Below, in pieces: positions 23,400 through 32,877 of a stretch of 48,370 nucleotides of DNA. Below the pieces are notes generated by a model, which searched no databases, was not told the origin of the DNA, and was given only the letters and a program-made list of their open reading frames with translations. How positions within the stretch are numbered: position 1 is the stretch's first letter; each line of letters opens with the position of its first letter. This DNA comes from Sulfuricaulis sp. (GTDB taxonomy: Bacteria > Pseudomonadota > Gammaproteobacteria > Acidiferrobacterales > Sulfurifustaceae). The stretch lies in the NCBI GenBank assembly GCA_030650525.1, contig JAUSDQ010000193.1, positions 1 to 48,370 on the forward strand, in the 5' to 3' direction. The position numbers and the translations under genes were made by a program.

Positions 23400-24371
23400 A
23401 TGGCAAATAAGCACATCGAACTCAGTCTGCTGACCTGCCTTGATGCCTTGATCGCGGAGCGTTCGGTGACGCGGGCGGCCAACCGCCTGCACATGAGCCA
23501 GCCCGGCATGAGCAATGCGCTGGCGCGGCTGCGATCCTTGATCCAGGACCCCCTGTTGATCCGCACGCCTCGCGGGATGGAACTCACGCCTCGCGCCAAG
23601 GAACTGGCGGCCCTGGTCAAGAGCGGACTGTCCGTGATGGAAGAAATCTTCTCGGATCAACGACCGTTCGAACCGGAGCGGGCCGACGCGGTCATCACCA
23701 TCGCCGCATCCGATTCCGTCGTCATGCTCTTGGGCGCTGCCCTGCGCAAGATGCTCGACGCGCAGGCGCCCAAGATTATCTTGATCCAGCGCCCCCTGGT
23801 GCCCGACAACCTGCAACAGTGGCTGGTCGAGGGGGAGTGCGACCTGGCGATCGGCCACCTCATGAACATGCACGACGAGCTGCACGCCACCGAGATCTTT
23901 TCTCAGTCGTGGTGCGCCCTGGTCGGCAAAGACCACCCGGTCATCCGCACGCGCATGAGCCTCAAGCAGTATGTCAATGCCAGCCACGTCATGTTCAGAT
24001 CGCCCTTGACGGCCACCTCGCTGGCCGAGTCGGCGCTCGGCATCGCCCTCAAAAAAACCGGCTTCGAGCGCAGGATGTCAATGACGGTGACATCCATCTT
24101 GATGTTGCCCTATGTGGTGGCCGAGTCCAATTTGGTGGCCACGCTGCCAGCCCGGCTGGCGCGGCACTACGCCACCTTTCTGCCCGTGCGGCTGCACCAC
24201 CTGCCGTTCGACGCGCCGCGCATCATGAACCACATGGTGTGGCACGAGCGCACCCACCGCGTCGGCCTGCATCAATGGGTACGCGACCTGATACGGCAAA
24301 TCGTTCGCGATATCGAAGTTCCGACCTCCTCGCGCCGGTCCTTGCCCACGGAAGTGCGACATTTTGAGTGA
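23400..24371 (+). CDS. LysR-family transcriptional regulator
   Basis: A 323-residue LysR-type regulator. The winged HTH is at about residues 17-45 (RSVTRAANRLHMSQPGMSNA), followed by LIRTPRGMELTPRA, the pattern of the NodD/NahR branch. The C-terminal two thirds is the substrate-sensing domain. ATG at 23400 starts the conserved HTH; the open frame extends to 23184 but that part overlaps the operator-like repeats and is not protein-like. Divergent from the operon headed by the ADP-forming ligase, which is the most likely target. Convergent with the SCP2-type thiolase gene, with 55 nt between stops. Confidence 0.9.
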   Translation: MANKHIELSLLTCLDALIAERSVTRAANRLHMSQPGMSNALARLRSLIQDPLLIRTPRGMELTPRAKELAALVKSGLSVMEEIFSDQRPFEPERADAVITIAASDSVVMLLGAALRKMLDAQAPKIILIQRPLVPDNLQQWLVEGECDLAIGHLMNMHDELHATEIFSQSWCALVGKDHPVIRTRMSLKQYVNASHVMFRSPLTATSLAESALGIALKKTGFERRMSMTVTSILMLPYVVAESNLVATLPARLARHYATFLPVRLHHLPFDAPRIMNHMVWHERTHRVGLHQWVRDLIRQIVRDIEVPTSSRRSLPTEVRHFE

Positions 24372-24426
24372 GAACTGCCCTGCTCATCATGGCTAATTCT
24401 CACCCAATGGCATCATCGTCAATCCG

Positions 24427-25572
24427 TCAGGGATTCTGGTTGGTCATGATGATGGTCCCGGCGGCCGTGAACCACTGGCCGTTGCCGTGGCAGACGGAAA
24501 TCTTGCAATCCTCAACCTGCGCCGGCGCGGTACCGCGAAGTTGGCGGACGCTTTCCTGCAATGCGTACATGCCGTAGTGACCGGAATGCATGTAGCTCAA
24601 GCCGCCCCCGTTCGTGTTCATCGGAAGTTTTCCACCGGGCGCCGTGTTGCGATCCCAGATAAATCGGCCGGCCTCTCCGCGCGGCACAAATCCGAGATCC
24701 TCCAGACCGAAGATCGGAAGGTGCGCGAAGGCGTCGTAAATCATGAGGTGGTCAACCTCGTCATGCGTGATGCCGGCCTCGGCAAAGGCGTCGGCGCCGG
24801 AAATGCGAAACGCCCGCGACGTCGTGAAATCAGCCATCTGACTGATCATGGGCGACTCAACCGATTCACCGGTTCCAAGGATGTAGACCGGCTTGCGCGG
24901 GAGATCCTTGGCGCGCTCCGCGCTCGTCACAATCAAGGCCCCGCCGCCATCCGTCACCAGACAGCATTGCAACATTCGAAATGGATAGGCAACCATCCGG
25001 GAGTTCAGGACATCTTCCACGGTGATTGGCTCCCTGAACGACGCTCTCGGATTGAGCGCCGCCCATTCACGCTGTACCACCGCCACCATCGCCAGTTGCT
25101 CGTGCGTCAGGCCGTAGGTTTTCATATAACGCAGGGCGGGTATGGTCAGCATCGTCGGCGGACCGAAAATTCCGTAGGGCAATTCAAATTGTCCGGCAAG
25201 ACTGGCGGGCGCCGAGACCGTCCGCGTCAAACCGGACCCGGAGCGTCCCGGCTCCCCGTGCGTGATGAGCACGGTCGTGCAATGACCGGCTTCAATGGCT
25301 GCCACGGCGTGACGCACATGCATCATGAACGAACACCCGCCCTGGGTAGTGCCGTCAATCCAATGCGGCGTGATGCCAAGATAGTCAGCGACGCCAGCGG
25401 GCGTCTCGCCCAAAGTGGCGATGCCGTCGATGTCGGACAACTTGAGCCCCGCATCGGCCAGCGCGTTCAGCGCGGCGTCGGCATGCAACTGAATTTGCGA
25501 GGCGTCGATGCGCCCCATTTCGGTGGTCTCGGCCGCGCCGACAATCGCGACGGAATTGCGCTTTCTGCTCAT
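24427..25572 (-). CDS. SCP2/Ltp-type thiolase, candidate retro-aldolase subunit
   Basis: A 381-residue thiolase-superfamily protein of the SCP2-thiolase/lipid-transfer (Ltp) type. Features: N-terminal VAIVGAAETTEMG, the loop TTQGGCSFMMHVRHAVAAIEAG near residue 78, YDAFAHLPIFGLEDLGF near 280, and TNGGGLSYMHSGHYGMYALQES near 325. Its ATG overlaps the stop of a DUF35 gene by 4 nt. In steroid side-chain degradation Ltp2 pairs with the DUF35 part of ChsH2 to form a retro-aldolase; the same pairing here suggests C-C cleavage of a beta-hydroxyacyl-CoA. A plain thiolase role is not excluded since a Cys is present in the active-site loop region. Confidence 0.82.
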   Translation of the reverse strand: MSRKRNSVAIVGAAETTEMGRIDASQIQLHADAALNALADAGLKLSDIDGIATLGETPAGVADYLGITPHWIDGTTQGGCSFMMHVRHAVAAIEAGHCTTVLITHGEPGRSGSGLTRTVSAPASLAGQFELPYGIFGPPTMLTIPALRYMKTYGLTHEQLAMVAVVQREWAALNPRASFREPITVEDVLNSRMVAYPFRMLQCCLVTDGGGALIVTSAERAKDLPRKPVYILGTGESVESPMISQMADFTTSRAFRISGADAFAEAGITHDEVDHLMIYDAFAHLPIFGLEDLGFVPRGEAGRFIWDRNTAPGGKLPMNTNGGGLSYMHSGHYGMYALQESVRQLRGTAPAQVEDCKISVCHGNGQWFTAAGTIIMTNQNP

Positions 25573-25991
25573 GCTCCATCTCCCGTGCGCGCTGGCCGAA
25601 ACTGTGGCAGCGTGATGTTGTCGTCCAGCGTCTCGAACATCACTTCAAGCGGCATGTCGAGTTGCAGTGCTTCGGGTGTTTGTTCGCATTCACGAATGTT
25701 GCTCATCATCCGCGGCCCTTCCGCGAGCTCCACCACGGCAATCGCATAGGGCGCGGAAAAGCCAGGCGCGGCCCGGTGCGAGATCACATAGCTGTAGAGT
25801 GTGGCCTTGCCGCTGGCCTTGAATTCGCTAACCTTTCGGCTACCGCAATGCGGACAAAAAGGGCGCGGCGGGAAATAGGCCTGTTCGCACGCATCACAGC
25901 GCTGCAGGCGCAATTCGTGGGCTTTGGCTCCCTCCCAAAAATGGCGAGTCTCAGGCGTGGGAACTGGCCTGGGGCGTTGGGGTTCAGTCAT
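25569..25991 (-). CDS. DUF35/OB-fold Zn-ribbon protein, thiolase partner
   Basis: A 140-residue DUF35 protein: an N-terminal helix (HFWEGAKAHELRLQRC), a four-Cys zinc ribbon CDAC...CPHC near residues 34-50, and a C-terminal OB fold (GKATLYSYVISHRAAPGF). DUF35 proteins accompany SCP2-type thiolases or aldolases and help bind or channel the CoA ester. ATG at 25991 is favoured by GGAG 9 nt upstream; a TTG two codons earlier is possible. It is coupled by ATGA overlap to the thiolase and sits 62 nt after the acyl-CoA dehydrogenase. Confidence 0.88.
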   Translation of the reverse strand: MTEPQRPRPVPTPETRHFWEGAKAHELRLQRCDACEQAYFPPRPFCPHCGSRKVSEFKASGKATLYSYVISHRAAPGFSAPYAIAVVELAEGPRMMSNIRECEQTPEALQLDMPLEVMFETLDDNITLPQFRPARTGDGA

Positions 25992-26053
25992 TTGCAATCA
26001 CTCCGCGGGGCAAGTTGGTTGGGTGTTCGCCGCAAGCGGCTCTGGCAAGGCCT

Positions 26054-27235
26054 TCAAAGATCATCGGCACGACCAATGATCTCTCGCATGATTTCGTTGG
26101 ATCCAGCGAATATACGTGTCACTCTTGCATCCGCATAGGCGCGTGTGATCGGATATTCGGTCATGTATCCGTAGCCACCATGCAATTGCACGCAACGGTC
26201 AACCACGCGCCCCTGCAACTCCGAGCACCAGAGCTTGGCCATGGCCGCTTGCTCCGCGGTCAGCGTGCCGGCGTTAAGCGCCAACGTGCACTGATCGACG
26301 TATGCCTGGCCAATTTCAATTTCAGTGCGCAGGTCAGCCAACGCATGCCGGGTCGTCTGAAACGATGCAATGGTCTGGCCGAACGCGCGTCGTGACTTGA
26401 CGTAATCCAAGGTCCATTCCAAGGCGGCGCGCGCAGCGGCATGGGCGCCCACGGCAATGGAAAGACGCTCGCGCGGCAGGCTCTCGACCATGTAGCCAAA
26501 GCCCTGCCCTTCCTCGCCCAGCAGATTGGCCACCGGGACCCGAACGTCGTTGAAGAACAGTTCCGCCGTGTCCTGGCCATGCAGGCCCAGCTTTTCCAGC
26601 TTGCGGCCCCGCTCAAACCCTGGCATGCCACGCTCGATGACCAGCATGCTGATGCCCTTGTGACGCTGTGTCGCGTCGGTCTTCACAGCGGTAACGGCCA
26701 GATCGGCATTGATCCCGTTGGTGATGAATGTCTTCGCGCCATTAACGATGTAGAAATCACCCTCGCGCCGCGCCGTGGTGGTAATCGCCGCGAGATCGGA
26801 GCCAGTGCCCGGCTCGCTCATGACGATGGCGGTGATCAGCGAACCCGATGCGACACCGGGCAGCCAGCGGCGCTTTTGTTCGTCGTTCGCATATCGAAGA
26901 AAGTAAGGCAGCGTGACATCGTTTTGGATGTTCAAGCCCATGATGAAAGACTGGGCACCGATGCGGTGGCACTCCTCCACGAGAATCGCGTTGAAGCGAA
27001 AGTCGTCAATACCAATACCGCCGTAGGCCTCGGGAATTGACATGGCGAGAAACCCGTTGTCGGCGGCTTTCTGGAACATCTCGCGCGGCACAATGCCCTT
27101 GCGCTCCCACTCAAGGAAGTGTGGCGCGACCTCCTTGGCAAGAAAGTTGCGTACGCCAGAACGGAACATGTGGTGTTCCTCGGCGAAGATCGTCCTTTCC
27201 ATGATGGCCCGGTTAGACCCATTCGTTGTGCTCAT
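26054..27235 (-). CDS. Acyl-CoA dehydrogenase
   Basis: A 393-residue single-unit acyl-CoA dehydrogenase. Motifs: IPEAYGGIGID near residue 64, the FAD/substrate segment VMSEPGTGSDLA near 130, NGAKTFITNG near 155, RRAFGQTIASFQ near 285 and the C-terminal VRCVQ-like VQLHGGYGYMTEY with FAGSNEIMREIIGR. The usual medium-chain catalytic Glu site reads FAGS, so the base is probably the Glu of LPRERLS near 250, as in isovaleryl- and long-chain enzymes. ATG at 27235 has AGGA about 9 nt upstream; an in-frame start at 27271 lacks one. In the mutase/ligase run; product would be the substrate for a hydratase and then the DUF35-thiolase pair. Confidence 0.9.
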   Translation of the reverse strand: MSTTNGSNRAIMERTIFAEEHHMFRSGVRNFLAKEVAPHFLEWERKGIVPREMFQKAADNGFLAMSIPEAYGGIGIDDFRFNAILVEECHRIGAQSFIMGLNIQNDVTLPYFLRYANDEQKRRWLPGVASGSLITAIVMSEPGTGSDLAAITTTARREGDFYIVNGAKTFITNGINADLAVTAVKTDATQRHKGISMLVIERGMPGFERGRKLEKLGLHGQDTAELFFNDVRVPVANLLGEEGQGFGYMVESLPRERLSIAVGAHAAARAALEWTLDYVKSRRAFGQTIASFQTTRHALADLRTEIEIGQAYVDQCTLALNAGTLTAEQAAMAKLWCSELQGRVVDRCVQLHGGYGYMTEYPITRAYADARVTRIFAGSNEIMREIIGRADDL

Positions 27236-27316
27236 GATGTGATGTCCTGTGTTGAATTGGATTGCAGCCAAGGACCGCTCGAAATGGAATGGTCCGGCGG
27301 TTGTGGGGCTTCGCTG

Positions 27317-29014
27317 TTAAATGGCTGGCTTCATTTGGTTAATCGCCTCGCGCTGCAAGAGGTGGCGCTGTACTTTCCCCGTCACTGTCATGGGGAAAGA
27401 TTCCAGGAATTGGATATGTTTCGGGATCTTGTAGTGCGCGATCTGACCACGACAATAGTCACGAATTTCCTCGGCCGTCGCCACCGCGCCGGGCTTGAGA
27501 CGAATACAGGCCAGCAGCTCCTCGCCGAATTTTTCGTCCGGCACGCCGACAATGCAAGCCATGTCGACCTTGGGATGGGAACTCAAATACTGTTCGATGT
27601 CGCCCGGATGAATGTTTTCGCCACCGCGAATGATGATTTCCTTCAAACGCCCCACGATCCGGAAGTAGCCTTGTTCATCCATGGTGGCGAGGTCGCCGCT
27701 GCGCATCCAGCCTTCGGCATCAATCGCCTCGCGCGTCTTCGCTTCGTCGTTCCAGTAGCCCAGCGTGACGGTGAAACCGCGAAAGCACAGTTCGCCCGAC
27801 GCTCCGACGGGCACCGTTGTGCCCTCGGCATCCACCAGTTTGATCTCGATATGCGGAATGATGTGCCCGGTGGTACCGATTCGCCGCTCGAGCGGGTCAT
27901 CCAGATCAGGAATGGTCAACGTTGCGCTGGACTCCGTCATGCCAAAAATCTGCAGCAAACCGGGCACATGCAGCTCGTCGATCACGCGCCGGCACAGACT
28001 CTCCGGTACCGCCGCGCCGGCGACCAGGCCGGTTCGCAGCGACGACAGGTCAAACTTGGCGCGCTCCGGGTGATCGAGAAGCATCTTGAACACGGTGGGC
28101 ACGCCGTAGATGACGCTGCACTTTTCCTGCTCGATGGCTTGAAGCGCCGCGCCGGGCTCGAACACTTCGCCGGTATAGACAATTTCAGCGCCGAACAGCA
28201 TCGCGATCAAGTTCCCGGTCAACATGCCAAAAATATGATACAGAGGCAAGGGCAAGCAAATGGAATCGCGCTCCGTCAGGCGCATCACCTGGCCGTCGAT
28301 GGCGCCGTTGTTCAACAGTTGATGGTGGCTGAACGTCGCCCCTTTCGGCGAACCCGTGGTGCCACTGGTGAATACGATCGCCACCGGATCGCCGCACTTG
28401 ACTTGCGCCGACAGTTCAAGCAGTCGCCGGTCGTCCCCTCGGGCACCGCTGACGAGCAGATCCTCATAGCAAAAATAGCCCGGCACCGCTTCCTCGCCAA
28501 GATGAATGAGGATCTTCAAGTCCGGTAGACGCGCCGCGCGCAGTTTCCCGGGTTCGCAGGCGGCAATTTCGGGGGCGATGTCGCCCAGTATGGCCAGGTA
28601 ATCACTGCCTTTGAGGCGCTGCGCCGTCACCAGCGCCTTGCAGCCGACCTTGTTCAGCGCGAATTCAAGTTCGCTGGCGCGGTAGGCCGGATTGATGCAG
28701 ACCAGAATAAGCCCTAACTTGGCCGCCGCATGCTGAACCACCAGCCATTCGGCACGATTGGGCGCCCACAGTCCGATACGGTCACCCGGGCGCAGGTCGA
28801 ACCCGCTCAGTGCGATCGCCAAGGCACGCACGCGCCCTGCCAGCTCTTTATAGGTCCATCGAACACCCTGCTGCGGAACGCCCAGGGCCACACGGTCGCC
28901 CCAGCGCTCAACGGTGACGTCAAACGCGGCGCCAATGGTTTTATCCGAAAGGGGAAAATCCCGCGTGCCGACGACGTGGCTTTCCAAAAGCCTTGGATGG
29001 TGCGTTGCGTTCAT
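27317..29014 (-). CDS. AMP-forming acyl-CoA ligase (FadD-like)
   Basis: A 565-residue ANL ligase. FTSGTTGSPKGATFSHHQL (A3, near 205), IFGMTESS (A5, near 355), GWMRSGDLATMDEQGYF (A7) and GRLKEIIIRGGENIHPGDIE (A8, near 460), MTVTGKVQR with the catalytic Lys near 550. It matches the broad AMP-binding/FadD-AcsA group often annotated as long- or medium-chain fatty acid ligase. Activates a carboxylic acid to acyl-CoA. Located between the MeaB gene (66-nt gap) and the acyl-CoA dehydrogenase (81-nt gap), all on the - strand. It is one of three intact AMP-forming ligases in the island. Confidence 0.9.
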   Translation of the reverse strand: MNATHHPRLLESHVVGTRDFPLSDKTIGAAFDVTVERWGDRVALGVPQQGVRWTYKELAGRVRALAIALSGFDLRPGDRIGLWAPNRAEWLVVQHAAAKLGLILVCINPAYRASELEFALNKVGCKALVTAQRLKGSDYLAILGDIAPEIAACEPGKLRAARLPDLKILIHLGEEAVPGYFCYEDLLVSGARGDDRRLLELSAQVKCGDPVAIVFTSGTTGSPKGATFSHHQLLNNGAIDGQVMRLTERDSICLPLPLYHIFGMLTGNLIAMLFGAEIVYTGEVFEPGAALQAIEQEKCSVIYGVPTVFKMLLDHPERAKFDLSSLRTGLVAGAAVPESLCRRVIDELHVPGLLQIFGMTESSATLTIPDLDDPLERRIGTTGHIIPHIEIKLVDAEGTTVPVGASGELCFRGFTVTLGYWNDEAKTREAIDAEGWMRSGDLATMDEQGYFRIVGRLKEIIIRGGENIHPGDIEQYLSSHPKVDMACIVGVPDEKFGEELLACIRLKPGAVATAEEIRDYCRGQIAHYKIPKHIQFLESFPMTVTGKVQRHLLQREAINQMKPAI

Positions 29015-29080
29015 GATTACGCCTTCTTTAGATGCAATTGATAGAGCCGAAGTGAAATTTTTTTCTGGCCGATTCGGCGC

Positions 29081-30127
29081 TTAGCACCGAGGCCGGTCCT
29101 GCCACGCGGCCAGCAGCGCCGCAAGCAAACGTTCCGCTGCCTCATCGGGCGTCATGGCTCCTTGCGTGACCGCTTCGGCCAATATCGGCAAGGAGGCGCT
29201 GGCGCCCTCGGGCAAGGATTGCGCCATCAGGCGTCCGGCGGCCAACCGGAGAATATGCGAGCGGAAACGCTCGGCGCGCCGCTCCTCTTCGCGGCCGGTC
29301 GCGCGCTGCCATGCCAGGAACTCGTCCACGGCATCGCTCAGGGTCTGCACGTCGGCGCCACTGGACGCACTCACGCGCAACACCCGCGGACGCCAGAAAG
29401 ATTCCTTGCTCCCCGCGCCCCCATGACGCCTTTGAACCGATGCATTGGCCCTCATGGCGTCGTGTACCTGATTGCCATCGGGCTGGTTGACGCCTGGCGA
29501 CCCCGGATAAATGAGATCCAGATTGGCTTCGAGATGGCCGGCCACGGTATCGGCGCCGGGCAGATCGCGCTTGTTCACCGCGTAAACATCGCCGATTTCA
29601 AGAATACCCGCCTTGGCCGCCTGAAGCTGGTCGCCCAGCCCCGGAACCGACACCACGACAACGCAGTCCGCCAGCGTCGCGACCTCGACATCCGCTTGGC
29701 CACTGCCGACGGTCTCGACAATGACACGATCAAATCCCAGCGATGCGACGACGGTCACGACATCCTGCACCGCTCGGCTCAGCCCGCCGACATGGCCACG
29801 CGAGGCCAGGCTGCGCACGAACACACGCGGATGCGCGCTGGCCCGGTCCATGCGGAAACGGTCACCCAGTACCGCGCCGCCCGTAAAAGGGCTTGAGGGA
29901 TCCACCGCAATCACGGCAAGCTTTTCGCCCTTCTCGGCCCAATGCAGGGCGAGTCGATCCAGCAGGGTGGATTTGCCAGCGCCCGGCGGTCCGGTCACAC
30001 CGACAACGGGAATATGGCGCGCCATCGCGTAGGCATCGCGCAGAACGGCCTGCGATTCGGGCCGCCGGTTCTCGACCAGGCTGAGCGTCCGCGCGACGCG
30101 CCGTATATCGATTGCGCCGTCTGCCAT
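29081..30127 (-). CDS. meaB: MeaB-type GTPase, acyl-CoA mutase chaperone
   Basis: A 348-residue P-loop GTPase of the MeaB/ArgK family. Walker A is GVTGPPGAGKST (near 44), followed by VIAVDPSSPFTGGAVLGDR, the switch VETVGSGQADVEVA (near 130) and the guanine-specific NKRD (near 183). MeaB loads and protects the B12 cofactor of acyl-CoA mutases. ATG at 30127 has GGAG upstream and lies 4 nt after the thiolase stop, so the two are co-transcribed. The frame is open to 30196, but that part overlaps the thiolase. Its presence in the same run as the mutase subunits supports B12-dependent mutase function here. The switch reads VGSGQ where most family members have VGVGQ. Confidence 0.92.
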   Translation of the reverse strand: MADGAIDIRRVARTLSLVENRRPESQAVLRDAYAMARHIPVVGVTGPPGAGKSTLLDRLALHWAEKGEKLAVIAVDPSSPFTGGAVLGDRFRMDRASAHPRVFVRSLASRGHVGGLSRAVQDVVTVVASLGFDRVIVETVGSGQADVEVATLADCVVVVSVPGLGDQLQAAKAGILEIGDVYAVNKRDLPGADTVAGHLEANLDLIYPGSPGVNQPDGNQVHDAMRANASVQRRHGGAGSKESFWRPRVLRVSASSGADVQTLSDAVDEFLAWQRATGREEERRAERFRSHILRLAAGRLMAQSLPEGASASLPILAEAVTQGAMTPDEAAERLLAALLAAWQDRPRC

Positions 30128-30131
30128 GAGA

Positions 30132-31325
30132 TCACTCCACCTCAACCAGCAAGCCGTCGCCTTGGCCAAATCCGCCGCAGATCGCGGCGACGCCACGTCC
30201 GCCGCCGCGCCGGCGCAGTCCGTTGATGAGCGTCATCACGATGCGCGCGCCGCTGGCGCCCAGAGGATGACCGAGCGCGACCGCTCCGCCATGCACATTG
30301 GTGCGTTGGCGCAATTGCTGCGCCTTGTCAAGCTGGCCGTCGGCCAGCGCCAGCGTGCTGACCAGTGGCGTCGCCGCATACGCCTCGTTGATTTCAATCA
30401 GGTCCCATCCGCGGACGTCGCGTCCGCTGCGTTCGGCGAGTCGGACGATCGCGCTGGCCGGCGTCGATGTGCCGGATGTCGGTCCGCCACAGATCTGCAC
30501 ATAGTCAACAATGCGGGCCAGCGGAAGCAGTCCATTCGCCTTGGCAAAATCGCGCCTGCAAAGTACCAGGAAGGCCGCGCCGTCACTCAGTCCGGGGGCA
30601 TTGCCCGCGGTAATCGTCTGGCCGCCATAGACCGGCTTGAGTTTCGCCAGCTTCTCCAAAGTGGTGTCAGGCCGCGGCGACTCGTCGAGTGTCATCAGCG
30701 TGCTCGCGCCCTTGGCGCCGGACGCTTCCACGCCGAAGGTCTCAAATTCGAAATATCCCGCGGCCTGCGCTTGCGCGTAGCGTTGATGGCTCTGCATCGC
30801 CCAGGCGTCCTGCTGCGCGCGATCAACGCCGCGACGGATCGCCTCGTCGCCGGAAAAGACGGCAATCGGTCGGTCCACCACCCGCCCGCGTATCAGCAGC
30901 GGGTCCTCGGCGGCAACATTGCCGATGCGCGCTCGTTGCCGCGGCCACAGCAAAGGTGTGCGGCTGAGTGCCTCAAAACCGCCGCAAACCACCGCGTTCG
31001 CCTCGCCCAGCCGAATATCCTTGAACCCCATGCCGATCGCGGTCATGCCGGAGCAGCAGGCGCGGTCAATGGCCGCCGATGGCGTTGTCTCCGGCAACAC
31101 ACTGCACAGCACCGCCTGGCGCACCGGCGTCAGCATCGCCGACGAGATCATTCCCACACCACCATAAACGGCGTCGATGGCATCCGCGGCAATACCCGAA
31201 CGCTGCACGGCCATGTCAATGGCCAGCGTTCCCAGTGCCGGACCATCGAATTCCCGCAACATGCCCTCATAGCGACCGAACGGCGTGCGCGCGACCGAAA
31301 CAACCACCACATCATGTTCAGACAT
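30132..31325 (-). CDS. Acetyl-CoA acyltransferase (thiolase)
   Basis: A complete biosynthetic/degradative-type thiolase of 397 residues. The nucleophilic Cys is in DRACCSGMTAI near residue 90, the His in NVHGGAVALGHPLGASGARI near 350 and the second Cys in AICGGFGQGDG near 382. So it can carry out CoA-dependent thiolysis of 3-oxoacyl-CoA in the cytoplasm. It overlaps the upstream ligase stop by 8 nt and precedes meaB by 4 nt. In contrast to the two other thiolase-superfamily genes in the window, it has the full catalytic set. Confidence 0.92.
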   Translation of the reverse strand: MSEHDVVVVSVARTPFGRYEGMLREFDGPALGTLAIDMAVQRSGIAADAIDAVYGGVGMISSAMLTPVRQAVLCSVLPETTPSAAIDRACCSGMTAIGMGFKDIRLGEANAVVCGGFEALSRTPLLWPRQRARIGNVAAEDPLLIRGRVVDRPIAVFSGDEAIRRGVDRAQQDAWAMQSHQRYAQAQAAGYFEFETFGVEASGAKGASTLMTLDESPRPDTTLEKLAKLKPVYGGQTITAGNAPGLSDGAAFLVLCRRDFAKANGLLPLARIVDYVQICGGPTSGTSTPASAIVRLAERSGRDVRGWDLIEINEAYAATPLVSTLALADGQLDKAQQLRQRTNVHGGAVALGHPLGASGARIVMTLINGLRRRGGGRGVAAICGGFGQGDGLLVEVE

Positions 31326-32877
31326 TTTCGGACTCCAGTACGGTCAAGGCCTCGACCTTCAACTTGGGCTTGTCAACCTTGCCGTTGGCATTCTTGGGAA
31401 TCGCGTTGACAAAGCGCAAGCGTCGCGGCGTCTTGAAACCCAACAGGGGTTTGCAGTAATCCACCAACTGGGCGGCCGTCAGCGTCTCACCGGGCGCCAG
31501 TGCCACGAAGGCAATGGGAATCTCGCCCCATTGCGCATCCGGGATACCGACGACCGCCGCCTCCAGCACGCACGGGTGGCTGGTCAGGACAGCTTCGACT
31601 TCGGCCGGATAGATGTTGAAACCGCCGCTGATCAGCATATCCTTGCTGCGGCCCGATATCGTGATAAAACCAGCGTCGTCACAGCGGGCGAGGTCGCCGG
31701 ACCATAACCAGCCGTCCCGCAGCACCTTGGCCGTTTCTTCTGGCAGATTCCAGTAGCCCTGCATGACATGTTCGGAGCGCACCGTGATTTCACCGACCTC
31801 GCCCACCGGCACCGGCTCACCATCCTCGCCGCGCAGCACGACCTCCACAAAGGTGTACGGCCGGCCGATGCAACCCACGCGCGGTGCGGGCTTGCCGGTG
31901 CCGTCATCCGGCAAGAGATGATCGCCCGGACTCAGCGTCGCCACCGTCATCATGGCCTCTGTCAGCCCGTAATTTTGAGTGAGGATGGAACCAAAACGGT
32001 CAAGCGCCTTTTCCAAGGTGTTATACGGTATCGGCTCGGCGCCGTAGCCAATCGCGCGCAGGCTCGACAGATCGAACCGTTCGATATCCGGGTGATTCAC
32101 GATGCGCGTCAGTGCCGTCGGCACGCAAGTGAACACGGTGATGCGTTCGCGCTCGATCGCCTCGAGCAACCCGTCAATCGACGCGCCCTCGACAATGACG
32201 TTGCGCGCGCCGCGCAAATACCAGGGGACAAAGTAGGTTCCGCTGGCGTGGGTGAGCGGACCCACGTGCCCGACCACATCATCGCAACGCATGTCGCGGT
32301 CGATCAGCATGTTGCGATAGAGCGCCGCCCAATTGCGATGGCTCAGCATCACGCCCTTGGGTTTCCCCGAGGTCCCGGATGTGTAGTTGATCGTGCACAA
32401 GTCGTCCGCTTGCGTCAGGGTCGGCACCGGCCCCACCGCTTGCGTCACGCTAGCCCAGTTTTTGCCCTTGATCGCTTCACGCCCATCCACCTGGCACCAC
32501 CACAGTTGTGGCATCTTCTCGGCCAGCACGGAGGCGCGATCAAATGTTGCGCTGTCAAAGAAGACCGCCGAGGCGCCGCAATCTTCCAGAATGGCCGCGA
32601 CCTCGTGGCCGGTAAAACGCATGTTCAAGGGCACGCGCACAAGCCCGGCTTTCTCTAGCGCGAATTGCAGCAACACATATTCCGGCCGGTTTGACATGAA
32701 CAGACCAACTCGGCTGCCGCGCCCGAGCTGTGCCAGCAGGCCGGCCGCGATGGCACTGAACTGGGCATGGAATTGCGCAAAGGTCCAATGTTGATTACCG
32801 TAAGTCAGGCACCCACGCCCTGAAAAATGGCGCGCCGTTTGACTGGCGATCGCACTCAGGGAAGCTACTGTATTCAT
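31318..32877 (-). CDS. AMP-forming acyl-CoA ligase
   Basis: A 519-residue ANL ligase: INYTSGTSGKPKGVMLSHRN (A3, near 165), NYGLTEAMM (A5, near 310), WLWSGDLA (A7) and ISGRSKDMLISGGFNIYPAEVE (A8, near 410), and the C-terminal IPKNANGKVDK with the catalytic Lys near 500. The SGGFNIYP variant is typical of FadD13- and benzoate-/cyclohexene-type ligases. Starts at ATG 32877, overlapping the stop of the B12 subunit by 4 nt (ATGA). The tight coupling to the mutase suggests that the acid it activates enters a mutase route, or that it was recruited with it. Confidence 0.9.
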   Translation of the reverse strand: MNTVASLSAIASQTARHFSGRGCLTYGNQHWTFAQFHAQFSAIAAGLLAQLGRGSRVGLFMSNRPEYVLLQFALEKAGLVRVPLNMRFTGHEVAAILEDCGASAVFFDSATFDRASVLAEKMPQLWWCQVDGREAIKGKNWASVTQAVGPVPTLTQADDLCTINYTSGTSGKPKGVMLSHRNWAALYRNMLIDRDMRCDDVVGHVGPLTHASGTYFVPWYLRGARNVIVEGASIDGLLEAIERERITVFTCVPTALTRIVNHPDIERFDLSSLRAIGYGAEPIPYNTLEKALDRFGSILTQNYGLTEAMMTVATLSPGDHLLPDDGTGKPAPRVGCIGRPYTFVEVVLRGEDGEPVPVGEVGEITVRSEHVMQGYWNLPEETAKVLRDGWLWSGDLARCDDAGFITISGRSKDMLISGGFNIYPAEVEAVLTSHPCVLEAAVVGIPDAQWGEIPIAFVALAPGETLTAAQLVDYCKPLLGFKTPRRLRFVNAIPKNANGKVDKPKLKVEALTVLESENV

